In this document: positions 23,915 through 35,194 of the stretch, in pieces | How positions within the stretch are numbered: position 1 is the stretch's first letter | How the letters are laid out: each line of letters starts with the position of its first letter | Program-made: the position numbers and the translations under genes | Assembly (NCBI GenBank): GCA_029204225.1 | Contig: CM055100.1 | Span: 47,134,516-47,198,515, forward strand | Direction of reading: 5' to 3' | DNA length: 64,000 bases | Source: Diphasiastrum complanatum | Lineage: Eukaryota; Streptophyta; Lycopodiopsida; Lycopodiales; Lycopodiaceae | Notes under the pieces: model-generated | Seen by the model: the letters and a program-made list of their open reading frames with translations, nothing else | The model's database searches: none | What the model was told of the DNA's origin: nothing

Positions 23915-25504
23915 CTAGCTAGATGATCCTGAAAAGTCATCTATGTCGTGGCTCTCCAACAATCTCTCAAACCACTTAGGGAGCTTCCTGTCAGGTGATC
24001 GGCTTCCTGGTGAAAATGTATTCCATGATACATCCTTCTCCTTGCGTTTGTCACCTGTAACTTCAATCCTTCTTGCACCAAAAGATTTGTCCCTACCTCT
24101 CCAACCTGTCTCTTGAGGTTGAGTAGTAGTATCTTGAGATGTATCCTCATGTTCATCACTCGGAAGGTCAATGAATGGATCATCATCAGGTGGTATCCTC
24201 ATTATACCATCTTCTCCACTGGATGTGTCTATCCTCTTAGCATCCTCGTCTTCATACATCTTGGATTCATCAAAGATAACATCACGGCTTATATGGATTT
24301 TGTTTTCCACTGGATCAAAACATCTATAGCCCTTCACACGTTCATCATATCCTAGGAATATACACTTGATAGCTTTCACATCAAGTTTATGTCTCTCTTC
24401 CTTAGGAATGTGTACAAAGGCCTTACATCCAAAGATTTGCAAGTGGTTCACCTTTGGCTTCTTCTTCGTGAATGCTTCCTCAGGTGTTATCTCTGGTATG
24501 ACAATGGTAGGACTTCTATTTTGAAGATAGACTGATGTACTGCATGCTTCTGCCCAAAAATCTTTTGGTAGTTTCATCTCAGCTAGCATAGATCTGGCAC
24601 TTTCCACAATCGTACAATTCTTGCGCTTAGCTACACCATTGAGAGCAAGAGTATGAGCTTGCGTAAATTGTCTTTTAATCCCACATTGATCACAAAGATC
24701 ATTGAAGTCATTAGACTTGTACTCACCTCTACTATCTGATCTTAGGACTTTGATCTTCCAACGTGTCTGATTTTCGACCAATGCTTTGAAGCTCTTGAAG
24801 CTATCAAATGCATCTGATTTCTTTTTCAAGAAGTAGATCCATGTCTTATGTGACATATCATCAATAAAGGTCATGAAATAGAAGGCTTTACCTAAGGACA
24901 TGGTCCTCATAGGCCCGCATAAATCTGTGTGGATTAAATCCAAGATGTTCTTTGCTCTTGCAACACCCCCTTTATTGAACTTCTCTCGATTCTGCTTCCC
25001 ATATATACAGGATTTGCACATCGATTTCAAGTGATCTTCTATGGTAGGCAATCCTGTTACCATCTCCAATTTTCTCATCAAACTGAGGCTTCCCAAGTTC
25101 AAGTGACCAAGCCTCTTATGCCACAACTCAGTTTGCGATGGAATGGACGATACAAGTCCATGTTGCCCCTTAATTGTAGCATTCAACCTGTACAATTTTG
25201 TATTGGGCTCTCTTACTCCATCCGCAATAACTTTGAACTTTTGGTTCACATCTTTCACAAAGCAACGATCATGAGAGAGTTCTACTTTCAATTTTTGATC
25301 AGTAATGACTCCAACAGAAAGTAGATTTTTCTTCAAATCTGGTACGTAAAGTACCTCCCTAATCATCCTACTTTTGTCATCAGGTAGTTGGATTGAAACG
25401 ATGTCTATCCCCTTGATCTTGCACACCTCACCATTAGCTTGTGAAATAGATGTTCCATTATCCAACACTTTCAAGCTATTGAACCAATTCTTGTTACCTG
25501 TCAT
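23915..25504 (-). pseudogene. Copia integrase, protease site deleted (C2)
   Basis: 529 codons beginning MTGNKNWF, which is the sequence normally just after the protease active site. Integrase HHCC (LWHKRLGH ... CKSCIYGK) and the first two Asp motifs (HTDLCGP, TFIDDMS; RSDSRGEY follows) are present. The third catalytic block reads NGVAKRKNCT where NGVAERKN is expected, so the DDE glutamate is lysine. The linker ends GSSS then TAG. Despite an open frame the integrase should be dead. Confidence 0.85.
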
Positions 25505-26433
25505 GTATCTTGATTAGATGACAATGCAGATATGAAGATGCTAGAGTCTTCAATCTCACCCTCATCGACAAGGTTACCTACTTGTTTTGGTTTTCCCTTG
25601 TCTTGTTCCGCCAGGAATTTGCGACATTCACTCTTCCAATGGCCCTTTTTACCACAATGGAAGCACTTGTCTTTCTTCTCAGTTTTACTGGAAGATCCCT
25701 CGTCCTCCTGAGACTTGGCAAATTGCTGCTTAGACTTCTTCTTGCCCTTGCCCTTGCCTTGTTTTTGGCATGTCGCAAGTGCCTGATCGTCAGTATTTTG
25801 ACGTCTAGCTTTCACCATTTCTCTACGTTGCTCTTCCTGCATCAAGATTCTTGTGAGCTTGTCAAAGGTTGGCAATCTTTCTCTTGATGCTATTCTGCTC
25901 ACAAACATCTGATAGGGTTCTGCAATGCCGCACAATGCATTGTGCACCAGCTCCACGTCACATATGCGCTCACCAATAGAATGCAGTTCATCTCTCATTG
26001 TCTTGATTCTGGTCATGTACGTCTGAATGTGCTCTCCTTGCTCCATACGGGCAATGTTCAACTTTGACTTCAGAAACATGATTCTTGACGAATTTGACGT
26101 CTCGAATTGCTCCTTTAGCACATTCCATGTCTGTCTGGGTGTAACAGCATCACAAATGTGGGTAATGATGTGATCCTTCACTGACAAGTTAATGAAGGTC
26201 AAAGCTTTCCTCATCTTTTTGTCGAACACTTTGATATCTGCTTCATTTGACAACCTTCTCTCATCACCTATGATGACTTTCCACGCATCTTTCTCCATCA
26301 GTATGTTTTTCATTTTGAATTTCCACACTGCATAGCTGGAAATCCTGCGTCGTACCTCAGTGCCACATTTGGTGCCCCTTGATAATATGGATAAGAAGTC
26401 TATTAAGGACTTATCTTCTGTTGAACAATCCAA
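25501..26433 (-). CDS. Copia gag with intact zinc knuckle (C2)
   Basis: 310 codons. UBN2-type gag blocks AVWKFKMKNILMEKDAW, INLSVKDHIITHICD, LKEQFETSNSSRIMFLKSKL and LTRILMQEEQRRE, a Lys-rich stretch, then CFHCGKKGHWKSEC, an intact CCHC zinc knuckle that binds element RNA. It ends SSNQDT followed by TGA, whose bases overlap the ATG of the next frame; in relatives DT continues straight into WYIDSGAS. The first ~33 residues (to about 26,340) do not resemble gag and may come from rearranged flanking DNA. Confidence 0.75.
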   Translation of the reverse strand: MDCSTEDKSLIDFLSILSRGTKCGTEVRRRISSYAVWKFKMKNILMEKDAWKVIIGDERRLSNEADIKVFDKKMRKALTFINLSVKDHIITHICDAVTPRQTWNVLKEQFETSNSSRIMFLKSKLNIARMEQGEHIQTYMTRIKTMRDELHSIGERICDVELVHNALCGIAEPYQMFVSRIASRERLPTFDKLTRILMQEEQRREMVKARRQNTDDQALATCQKQGKGKGKKKSKQQFAKSQEDEGSSSKTEKKDKCFHCGKKGHWKSECRKFLAEQDKGKPKQVGNLVDEGEIEDSSIFISALSSNQDT

Positions 26434-26687
26434 GGGTTAAACGGGCAAAATGTTGTATCATGCAATCTTGCATTGCATAGATGGCAGAATCTATGTGTCA
26501 GTCTCAGATTTTGCTTTAGGACTAGACACTCATTTGTTGTATGGTTTTGCATGCACACTAAACACCATACATTCTCTCTTCATGGATACTGTAGCTGGTT
26601 TGGTTCCGGTTGATGTGGCGTTACTACTACAGCTTCCTGTAAGGATTTCAGTTTCTGTTCAAATTACGTCATAAGTTGCTCCATCTA
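26434..26687. other. Junction between C2 and Gypsy gag; no gene seen
   Basis: About 250 bp with no recognisable motif, separating the Copia C2 gag from the gag end of Gypsy element D. Confidence 0.4.
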
Positions 26688-27540
26688 CTATTTGTGTAAT
26701 TTTGTCATATGCTCCAACAGCAGTTCTATGAATAGAGCGGATGCGTTTGATGACGACGATGCTATTGAAGGAGTAGGAGTGTGGGTGGATGGATATTCAT
26801 CGTCAGATCCCTCGTCCTCTTCCCTGATGGCATCTTCCATAGCTTCTTGCAGAGTGGCGCACTGCTCCCATCGTTTGAGTTCTCTTCTGATGCTTCGTGG
26901 TAGTCCGGCTAGGAACCACATGACCACCGCGTGATCGGGAGTTAGGGCTGCACTGCACTTGGATCGTAGATGTTTGACCAGTTCAATTTAGTCCCTCACC
27001 CTTTCTTGTTTTCCCATCTTGACTTTACTTAGCAAGAGAAATGGGTCTTCTAGGAACTTCCTTGGTTTAAAGCGCGTAATGAGAGCCGCTTTAACCGCTT
27101 CCTAGGTGGATTTTTCTTCCTCTGACAGGTTGAAAAACCAATCCTGAGCCACTGCCAATAAAGACATGGAGAACAACATCAACTTTTCCACAGGTGTTCG
27201 TTCGCCGTAGATTACATAGGCTTGCTCGTAGATCTGGAGGAATCGGATGGGATCTAATGATCTGTCGTATTTTGGTATTTCCATCCGTGGTGCTCTCCAG
27301 ACTGCTTACAAGGGAGCGACAGGTACGGGTTGGCCCATTGGATCCATTGGTGTTGGTTCCAGTTCTGTCTCTTGTTGCACAACTGCTATCTGGGAAGGTG
27401 TGGTGTTTGATTTTCTATCCTTCGTGCTATTGATTGTCCCGATCTCAAATTCATCCGATGGTGGGTTCCAAAGTGGTTGGATCTTGCTTGTTCAATGGGA
27501 TGCAGTCTAGATCTTAAGGATCTAATCGATCTGATCGGCC
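26688..27540 (-). pseudogene. Gypsy gag (element D)
   Basis: Retrotransposon gag blocks: MEIPKYDRSLDPIRFLQIYE, LMLFSMSLLAVAQDWFFNL, then after a stop LITRFKPRKFLEDPFLLLSK, and after another stop LAGLPRSIRRELKRWE and a basic/acidic tail. The pattern W(F/Y)..L.....W....ALITRFKP is typical of Ty3/Gypsy capsid. Three stops break it. Upstream text to about 27,540 is Pro/Val-rich and not certain as coding. No zinc knuckle remains. Confidence 0.75.
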
Positions 27541-27549
27541 GGAAGTGAA

Positions 27550-28430
27550 ATTTAGGCCTTTTATAGTGGTTTTTCCTTGATAACTTCTTACTCCTTGCAC
27601 TGATTGACCTAAGATTTTGACAGTAGCTGGATCTGGTGCAGATCTTTCCACTGATCTAGTCTGCGAGGGTTCTCTTGTGCAAGGGTTGGTTGTGAGAGGG
27701 TTCTTTGGCTATTTTTGCAAATAAAAAACTTGATATCTCTTAGATCTTTGGGAAGTAACTCTCTCAAGGATCACAATAGCTGGATCTGGGTTAGATCTCA
27801 CTATGGAATTCTCTGCGAGAGTTAACTCTCGCACTAAGTGAGAATTTCACTGTATGCGAGGGTTTAGAACCACTATTATGGCTAAATCTTCACCAAATCT
27901 CTGTACTAACTCTCGTAGGCTTCATCACTGATGGAAATGAACATTTTGAATCGTTTGAGAGGGTCTATGAGAATTCTTATTGGAAGGATTTGTTGGAGCT
28001 TCAATTTTTAGTGATCTTTTAGCACTTAGATCCAATTTTTTGCTCACTAAAATCTAACTAACTCGCGCAAGCTTTTCTGTGTCCTTGTCTATATGAAATG
28101 GAACTTCAAAATCCTCTGCAAGAGTTCTTGTCCACTAGGACTGAAAATTTTGGAGTCTACGAGGGTTCTCTGGTACTTTTCCATCTTTTTTTCACTAGGA
28201 ACTCTTGCAAAGGCACTTAGACATCAAACTAACTCTTGCAAGTTTCTCTGTGTCTTGGTTTCACTGAGATGGAACTTCAGAGGGCTCTACGAGAGTTCTG
28301 GTGAAGATTTAATTTTTTTTGGATTTTTTCAAGGGTTTTTTGAATTTTTTATAATTTTTCTCTAATTTTTGCAATCTGCTTCGAACTAACTCTCGCAGGC
28401 TTCTATGTAGGTCTGGGATAGTACCCTAGA
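27550..28430 (-). repeat. Leader of element D with recurring TGCGAGAGTT motif
   Basis: About fourteen copies of TGCGAGAGTT or its complement AACTCTCGCA, with variants, are spread over 27,660-28,400. Some sit in longer units such as AACTAACTCTCGCAAGCTTCTCTGTG. At 27,814-27,833 two copies abut head to head as a perfect 20-bp palindrome (TGCGAGAGTTAACTCTCGCA). No coding is recognised. Confidence 0.7.
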
Positions 28431-28745
28431 GCTGCTGCCAGTCATGCAACAGTTAATTCACACTGGTTTTGGAGATATAAAAATCTGATGAGATTTTAGG
28501 CTCTTTTTCCCTCCAAAATATAGGTTGGTGTGTTTTTTGGGTTTTTTGGCTAGTTGGTTTGGGTTTCAAGCCCTTAGAGGCTGTTCAGGGTCTCCTCTAT
28601 TCTCTCACACCTCCTCCTCTAGTTGTGAATAGTCCAAACATAAAAGAATACAGAAAACTAAGTCCAAGCTCCCAAAAATCTACCTAAAACTACTCTAAAA
28701 AGCAAGAAAATAGCTAAAATGCAACTACACTAGTTAGTGGAAACC

Positions 28746-28766
28746 GATCCCCAGCAACGACGCCAT
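28746..28766 (-). other. Primer binding site, tRNA-Asp type
   Basis: Minus strand TGGCGTCGTTGCTGGGGATCG matches the complement of a plant tRNA-Asp 3' end (TGGCGCCGTTGCCGGGGATCG) except for two positions. It lies one base inside the LTR edge, as usual for this Gypsy lineage. Confidence 0.8.
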
Positions 28767-28767
28767 T

Positions 28768-29575
28768 GTAGGGTCAAAGATCCTGCGAAGTATAGCCCTC
28801 CTGCCTGTCAACAAGGGTTAATTCACTGAATAGGTACCTAACTATGCATAGATGCTAGTTTTAGTTAGTTTTCTATTTTTTGTCTAACTCTACCTCCCCT
28901 AACACTACTCACACTAACCCTACTCCCCTAATTAACTTCGTCATGATTGTTGGTGAAGAGAAAGGATAGAATAGAAGAGGAAGAAGAAGGAGAAGAGAGA
29001 AAAAGAGAGAGATGAGATGGAGGTTAGCTCAAATGCTCAATTTCATTGCTTATGGAAAAACCTTAACTAGCATAAACAAAAAGCATGGGAAATGGAAATA
29101 ACAAGCAACCACAATAATAGCATAAGCAAGAGTGATTAGCAAATGAGGATGCTTGGTCTCTCAAAATGATAGAGTCTCCTCCTCTCTATCAAGCATGGAA
29201 ATAGGTACAAATGGTGCCTTTTTATAAAATGGGAAAGGCCCTTGCCCCAGAATCCTATTGGCTAATATTTACATTGATCCTATCCATTCATCTTGGACCC
29301 AACTTGATCCAAGGGTCCACAAAAAGTACATTGAAATTCACAAGATTTATGTGAGTCACAATTTGGACCCAACTTTAAAAAGTAATCTTCTAAGTTTAAA
29401 AATGACTTTGGGCCTCTAGTTTTATTTTAATTCAAAAACGCAAGTCTATTTTATTTTATTTACAAATTAAGCTTGCATGCTCATTGGGGCAAGGCTTATG
29501 CGTGCAGGATGCCCTCGCAACACATTTGATTAGTCGGTTTTATTTATTTACAATTCGTTGGGAATATCCCCAACA
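28768..29575 (-). repeat. 5' LTR of Gypsy element D
   Basis: 808 bp; on the minus strand it starts TGTTGGGGATATTCCCAACG and ends CCCTACA. Most of it (28,885-29,575) matches 45,890-46,573 in inverted orientation. The opening bases form a small hairpin (GTTGGGGATATTCCCAAC). Confidence 0.8.
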
Positions 29576-30022
29576 AGTTGCATTTGGATCACAAAAACTC
29601 AATGTACATAGAGATTGCCAAGGAGCTCCAAAATTTTTCTATCTTCTCACTATGAGAGCTTGGAATACATAGCAAATTTGACTTCCTTCTTAAATTTACG
29701 TGGATTTCTAGCATGTAATAAGGAAGTTAACTCACCCTTCTTGCCCTAAAATGAAATCCTAGCCTAGATCCTAGAGTTATGCTTGGTAGGTAGCTAGTTG
29801 GTCAAATTTTCACCTTGAACTTAGGTGTAGGTCCTATAAAGTAGGGATGACCCCCAAATAGACATTACCAACTCTCTTGACTTGACATAACCTACATTAG
29901 GAGTGGGTTGCCACGTGGCATTTTGGCCATACATGTGTGGAACCCAATTATGTACAAAATTTACACTATTCTTCATGGTTTTTGATCAAGCTAGATTTGC
30001 CAATTTTTGGCAATTCTTCACA
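29576..30022 (-). repeat. Copia LTR fragment, interrupted by element D
   Basis: Collinear with the Copia LTR at 590-1,016 (shared text: AGCATGTAATAAG, CTTGCCCTAAA, CACATTAGG/ATTAGG, GCTAGATTTGCCAAT, CAATT(C/T)TTCACA). It starts exactly where the Gypsy LTR ends, so element D inserted into this LTR. Confidence 0.7.
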
Positions 30023-30149
30023 CTGCTGGATAGTACACAGCTCGTGGATGTACTTGATCTATAAAGAGATCAACCATTTCAATAGAAAGTTGATGAGGGA
30101 TTTACAATCTAGCAATTTGCTTATGATTCACACATTTGTCTTGTGATTT

Positions 30150-30420
30150 TATGCTTGGAATGCTATCAAAAGTTATAGTACTTTGCTCTCTGGTCACAAT
30201 CTGTACAGTGGTTATTTTCCACACGTGTGAGGCTGACCTTAATGATTATTGATGTTTACATTAGTTGATTTTGCTGAATGATTGATGATCTATGTGTAGA
30301 TCAAGATCAAGTCAATAGAATTTGTTAGATCCATAGATTTGGAAATCAACACCTCTTGTAGATTGATTTGTACAATCAATCATTGTTCTTTTTACTAAAA
30401 ATCAACATGGTATCAGAGCC
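30150..30420 (+). repeat. 3' end of a Copia 5' LTR with primer site
   Basis: TGGTATCAGAGCC at 30,408-30,420 is an intact initiator tRNA-Met primer site preceded directly by AATCAACA, an LTR end. The LTR must extend upstream (about 30,150 or further; start not seen). No gag follows on the plus strand. Confidence 0.65.
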
Positions 30421-32383
30421 TAGTATCAAGAGGCATGTAATGATCCATTAATCAATTGAAAAATCATTGTCAAAGTGTTGGTCCAAATCAACTTGTGGGC
30501 TACAGGTGTACTGTTCACACGTGTGAAACCATACAACAACCTTCAAAACAAGTTTCCATAGTGTTTTAGGTCCAGAAATTAGCATACTAGTCCAAAATGT
30601 ATGTTTTTTAGTGCATTGTCTAGATCTAGGTTCAATCCATTGAATGCTAATGATCCATGTTAGCAACTGTGCTAACAAAGAGAAAATAAAAAGAAAGAAG
30701 TAAAATTCTGTGGCATGTGTTTTGTAAGTCCACGTATGAATATCTGTCAATAAACTTCAACCATGGCGTGTGTTTTGTAAGTCCATGAGTAGAAGCTTAA
30801 AATAATAATAAACTTAGAACTTAAACTTAGGAATCTTAAGCTTAGAAATATTTGTCTTAAGTTTTTCTAAGTTAGAAACTTTGAGGTTCTAAATCCTAAG
30901 TTAGAAGTTCTAGAATGGCTAGAAATAAAATTGGTCCTATACTTGATGAGGGCAAGTTAGAAGGAAGAACGAGAACGGAGAAGAGAGCAAGAATATTGCG
31001 GAACAGCTCTCCCATTCTAATCGGCTACTAGGTGCAAAAATATTCTAATAGACAACTTATGCTAGAGATAATCACAACTTTATGTGTTCTGATTGTTTAA
31101 CAGGATCTTAAAAATTAATTCATACTCTAAAACGAGAGTATAGTCCACCGAAGAGATTAGAGATGGTTTGTGTGTGGTACTACTGAAATCAGATTTAATG
31201 TGAAGTATAGTTCTGAAATAAATGTAAGAGCAGTATGATACCACGAGTTCCTCAAGCGTTAAAGATAGTCATGTCTGATCAGAAATTGAGGAGTCCTAGA
31301 CGTCCATGTTCTGATCAGAGTGAGTAAACAAGCACGATCAAACAACGATAGAGTGCATTCAATCACAACAAACATTCATCTACATTATACACATATAGAA
31401 AAGCTGCTGCTACTATATTACACCGAAGCACAATACAGGACAGAGCAAGCACTAATCTGTGCTTTTATCTATTTATAGACTTCATTTGTGTATCAATTAC
31501 ATTGAATGTTTCTCACCTAATTGGGAAAGCCGTTGTACTTGGAAGTATATGGCTTCTGTGACAATTGTACATAGTGTGTATGGTCAACAAATCAGGATTG
31601 TTGACGCGGTCAAAGATGTTGCAAAATCTCTCACTTTGCATTTTACTTGAAGTGGTTTTTTCTCACTTCGCAAATTACAAGAATTGGCTGAGAACGTTCT
31701 TTGTTCAATTTTAGATGACCTTCGACATTTTTCTCTCTCTTCGGATTTTTTGCAAAAAAACCGAAGGCGTCCTAAATAAACTTGAGGCACCTTTAGAAAT
31801 TTGAAGGTGCCCTCAGGAAAAGCGAAGATCTCTTTAACAGTTCAACTCTTTCACTCGTTTTGAGAAAACCGAAGGTGCCCTTAAAACAAGTTGAAGGTGC
31901 TCTTAAACTGTTGGTGAAGGTGTCTTTAACAATTTAACCCTTAAAAATGGAGAACCTTAGGAAATTTTCCCTCTCTTTGCATTTTTCGAAAAAATGCGAA
32001 AAAGAGACGAAGGTATTGAAAATAATTAACGTATTGAACTGTGAACAAGTTGACTTCTTCAAAGTAATTGAACGGAAGGAGTCGAAGGTAACTGTTGCAG
32101 TTTTCGAGGAAGTGCGAAAAATGCAAACTGCAACACTTAGTGTAATTCTACAGACTATTAAAAAATAATGTAAATCTACAAAATTCTTTTAAATGCGAGT
32201 TTTGTGGAAGTCCTTGAAGATGGCCAAGTCTTCAATGACTTCAAGTTACTAAACTTAACATCTGAACTTAAAATTATGATGGGATTGGTTACCCTTTGCT
32301 GGAGATCAGCTGGAACTCCGTTGTAGGCGTCCTTCAAATAAATTGAATGTCTAAGTTATGATTCCAAGGAGGCAACTGTGGGC
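30421..32383. other. No gene seen; AT-rich, local repeats
   Basis: No recognisable gene in nearly 2 kb. A TTCACACGTGTGAA palindrome lies at 30,514-30,527. A recurring GAAGGTGCCCTTAAA-like phrase occurs about six times in 31,765-31,925. A near-palindrome GCATTTTTCGAAAAAATGC lies around 31,978. Frames on both strands at 31,941-32,168 are mirror products of this low-complexity text. Confidence 0.45.
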
Positions 32384-33610
32384 TTAATTTTCAATAGTCC
32401 CCCATATGTTGAAGGACTGCTGATGCTTGATCCTAGGAAGCGCTTTGGTGAAGATGTCTGCGACCATTTCCATTGTGGAGTAGTATTGAAGGACCACTTG
32501 CCCTGAAAAAACTTTCTCTCGAATGAAATGATTCTGGATTTCTATGTGCTTGGATTTAGCATGAAATCTGAGATTCAGTGACAGTAAAATATAGCTCAAC
32601 TTGTCACACAGAATAGTGGTAGCACTAAGTTGAGTGTGATGTAAGTCGTGAAGTAATAACCTGGTCCATACAAAAGCTTGGCATACTGCGATGTACTCTG
32701 CCTCTGTCGAAGAAACTGCAACTGAATTCTGCTTCCTTGAATTCCACGAAATCGGTCCCTCTGCAAGATAGAAATAGAACTCGAAGGTAGATTTTCGGTA
32801 GAGACTAATCCTCCCCAATCTGAGTCGCAATAGCCTCGCAGGATGAGTGGGTTGGTAGCATTTCCATCATAACATAAGATGCGATCTAAACTTCCCTGAA
32901 TATATCTCATCACTCTCTTTAATGCTTTCCAATGAGAGATCCTGGGATTAGACATGAATTGACTTAACGTGCTAACAATTAATGCTAAATCTGGTCTAGT
33001 ACACAACATTGCATACATTAGAGATCCGATTGTTGAATGATAAAGGTACTTTGCTAAGTCGATTACTTCACTATCAGTCTCAGCACAAGAAGGTTTAGTC
33101 AATACTATACTTGGATCCATTGGAGTACCAATTGGTTTGCAATCACACATATGAAATTTTTTTTTAAATGCCTTTTAGATATGCTTGTTGACTAAGATAG
33201 ATCTTCTTCTGAAGTCTATCTCTAGTAATGTGAATTCCTAGCAAAGAATGGACAATTCCTAAATCAGTCATGTCAAATTCCTTTGACAGATCACTCTTAG
33301 TAGTGTGCAGTAGAGAAGTGTCGTTAGATAGAATAAATGCATCATCTACGTAAAGAGCTATGTGAACTGAATTGGTGCTTATATGCTTTGAATAAACATT
33401 ACAGTCAGCTGAATTGTTTGCAAATCCCAATTGAATGAGATACGAGTTGATTCTATTGAACCATACTCTTGTAACCTGTTTCAGACCGTAGATTGCTTTG
33501 TGTAGCTTGCACACTTTGTGTTCTTGGCCTTTGACTTCAAATCCTTCCGGTTGGAAGGTGTATAGCTCCTCTTCACCTGCTACATAGAAGATCCATTTCT
33601 AACCAGGTTA
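32384..33610 (-). pseudogene. Copia RT and RNase H, separate lineage
   Basis: Minus strand: FQPEGFEVKGQEHKVCKLHK and AIYGLKQ, then the catalytic IALYVDDAFILS, MTDLGIVHSLLGI, CDCKPIGTPMDPS, TIGSLMYAMLCTRPDLALIV, LRGYCDSDWGG, and after a frameshift near 32,790 VAVSSTEAEYIAVCQA, FHAKSKHIEIQNHFIREK and MVADIFTKALPR. The domain order is complete from mid-RT to the end of RNase H. A stop near 33,176 and the frameshift disable it. The wording differs from the other Copia copies, so it is a different lineage. The N-terminal RT is missing above 33,610. Confidence 0.85.
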
Positions 33611-34124
33611 CTTCTTGGCTTGTAGAGCCGTCTCATTCGCTGCCAAGTGTGTATTCTCTGTTTTTGGCCTCGAAAGTTGTGTCTGGAGCGGGGCGAGACA
33701 TTGTGTTGTTAGTTGCTAGATCTCTTGACCTTGAGCTGAGCATCTGTGATGGATTTGGTGAGGGCCTTGATGTACCCTTGGAAATCTTCTTCGTGCTTTT
33801 TGAGTTTCAACACCTCTGGATTCTTTGTTTGGAGTCGTGCTATTGGGCTATTAGCAGGTCTTGCTGGAGCTGGATGATTTCTGCTCGTAGCTACGTATTG
33901 CTCGTGGCCAACTCCAATACTCGACCATCCAAAGAGGTTTTGGTTGCTACTGCATTCTGGATAAATGTGCACAAGACTTGGTAGGCCATTGCGAGGTCCG
34001 TGGGACCGGCTGGTAGGGTGGCTCTAGTTGGGGCTTGGCGAGATATTTGTGAAGAATTGAAAAAGATTATCTTTGTTAGATATAGGGGTTTTATTTTTTT
34101 TATATCAAGCATCTAGGTGTAGGA
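33611..34124. other. Unrecognised remnant
   Basis: Both strands have short open frames; the minus reading includes AMAYQVLCTFIQNAVATKTS and a QLRAEIIQLQQDL-like coiled stretch across a frameshift, perhaps part of a structural protein of an element. I cannot identify it. Confidence 0.3.
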
Positions 34125-34770
34125 TGTTGATAGGAACAAATTAGGCATAGATGGCAAATTATGCATTTCCACTTGTAATGCCACTATTGAGCCAAAATAG
34201 AGTAAGAGGCTAAACTCGTGCCAATTAGAGTGTAGACAAGTGTAATGCTTTTGTTTGATGAATTATAGGTCCAATAGGATTTAGAGGTGGAACCATGTGA
34301 GGTCCAATAGAAATTTGAGGTTTGCTTGAATATAGTCCAATAGAATTAAGAGGTGCATGGATCAATGGTTCAATAGGATTAAGAGGTGACAAAGTGTGGT
34401 CCAATCATAGTTAAGCATAGTGGTAGCTCGTGGATCTACTAGTATCATTGTACTCCTCATTTTGGATCTAATTGATTTGGTGATTGTGTGGATTTTGAGT
34501 GTCATTGGATTTCTAGCTTTCTCTCTCTACCCGAGAGCTCATGATGGTTTGTCTCTCTCTACCCGAGGAGAGTAGCTTATTTTTACTTAAAAATATTTTT
34601 GAAAACTTCCCACATGTGTGAGTGAGAGTTGGAAGTGATTGAATGCATGTAGTAGTGTGTTTTTGCCATAGAATCCTTGAATCTCAATCTAGTCTTGATC
34701 TTGGTGCATCTACACATCTTAGGAGATCACAAGTACATGTTGTGGACACTTCACACGTGTGAAATCTACA
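34125..34770 (+). repeat. Copia 5' LTR
   Basis: TGTTGATAGG to TCTACA, directly followed by the primer site. Near its right end is the TTCACACGTGTGAA palindrome (34,750-34,763). 646 bp. Confidence 0.75.
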
Positions 34771-34783
34771 TGGTATCAGAGCC
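34771..34783 (+). other. Primer binding site (initiator tRNA-Met)
   Basis: TGGTATCAGAGCC with no spacer after the LTR end; fixes plus orientation of the Copia element whose gag follows at 35,195. Confidence 0.85.
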
Positions 34784-35194
34784 TACCTAAGGTTACCATG
34801 CATTTTGATCCATTTAAGTGAAAACTATTCATCAATCTTGAGCTAGAAATTGTCAAGATCCATTTTCCTAGCTATCTTGTCCAATTTTAGGTGCGATGGG
34901 GTCAACACGATCAGGCGATGCTGCATAGGTTGTCTGCACAAATGCGTCATCGGGCAACAGTTTGTCACTCTCGACAGCTTTTAGCGGTGAATTGGGAGGT
35001 GTGAGAGGGGTGGCGGTGGTTTGGGAAGGAGTAAGAATGGATCGAAGGAGGGGATGATAGGAATAGTGGAAAACTAAAGGACGATGTTGAGGATGGAGGG
35101 AGACAGAGGGGGTGAGGAGCCCTTTGGGGGCGGCGAGAGATTGATGAGATAGTGAGAAATTGAATCTACAAATTATGCCATTTGGAAGGTTAGG

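Larger units (their letters stand above)
22242..26433 (-). mobile_element. Copia element, near full-length coding (C2)
   Basis: Minus-strand Copia in the order gag (25,501-26,433), protease/integrase (23,915-25,504), RT/RNase H (22,418-23,914), PPT. Coding is long and little broken: one deletion removing the protease active site, one TAG stop at 23,915-23,917 between integrase and RT, one frameshift near 22,425 close to the RNase H end. The 5' LTR and primer site are not recognisable; gag appears truncated or replaced before AVWKFKMK. Confidence 0.85.
26688..29575 (-). mobile_element. Ty3/Gypsy element D, 5' half
   Basis: Reading the minus strand from 29,575: LTR (808 bp), tRNA-Asp-type primer site, about 1.2-kb repeat-rich leader, then gag to 26,688. 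Protease, RT and integrase do not follow; Copia C2 lies beyond. A second copy of its LTR sits at 45,890-46,573 in the opposite orientation. Confidence 0.8.

Noticed and set aside
24113-25324. Plus-strand open frames inside Copia C2
   Set aside because: They lie opposite the clearly recognisable integrase/protease coding strand.
31941-32168. Sense and antisense open frames of similar length
   Set aside because: Both arise from AT-rich, partly palindromic sequence (GCATTTTTCGAAAAAATGC); no protein family signal.
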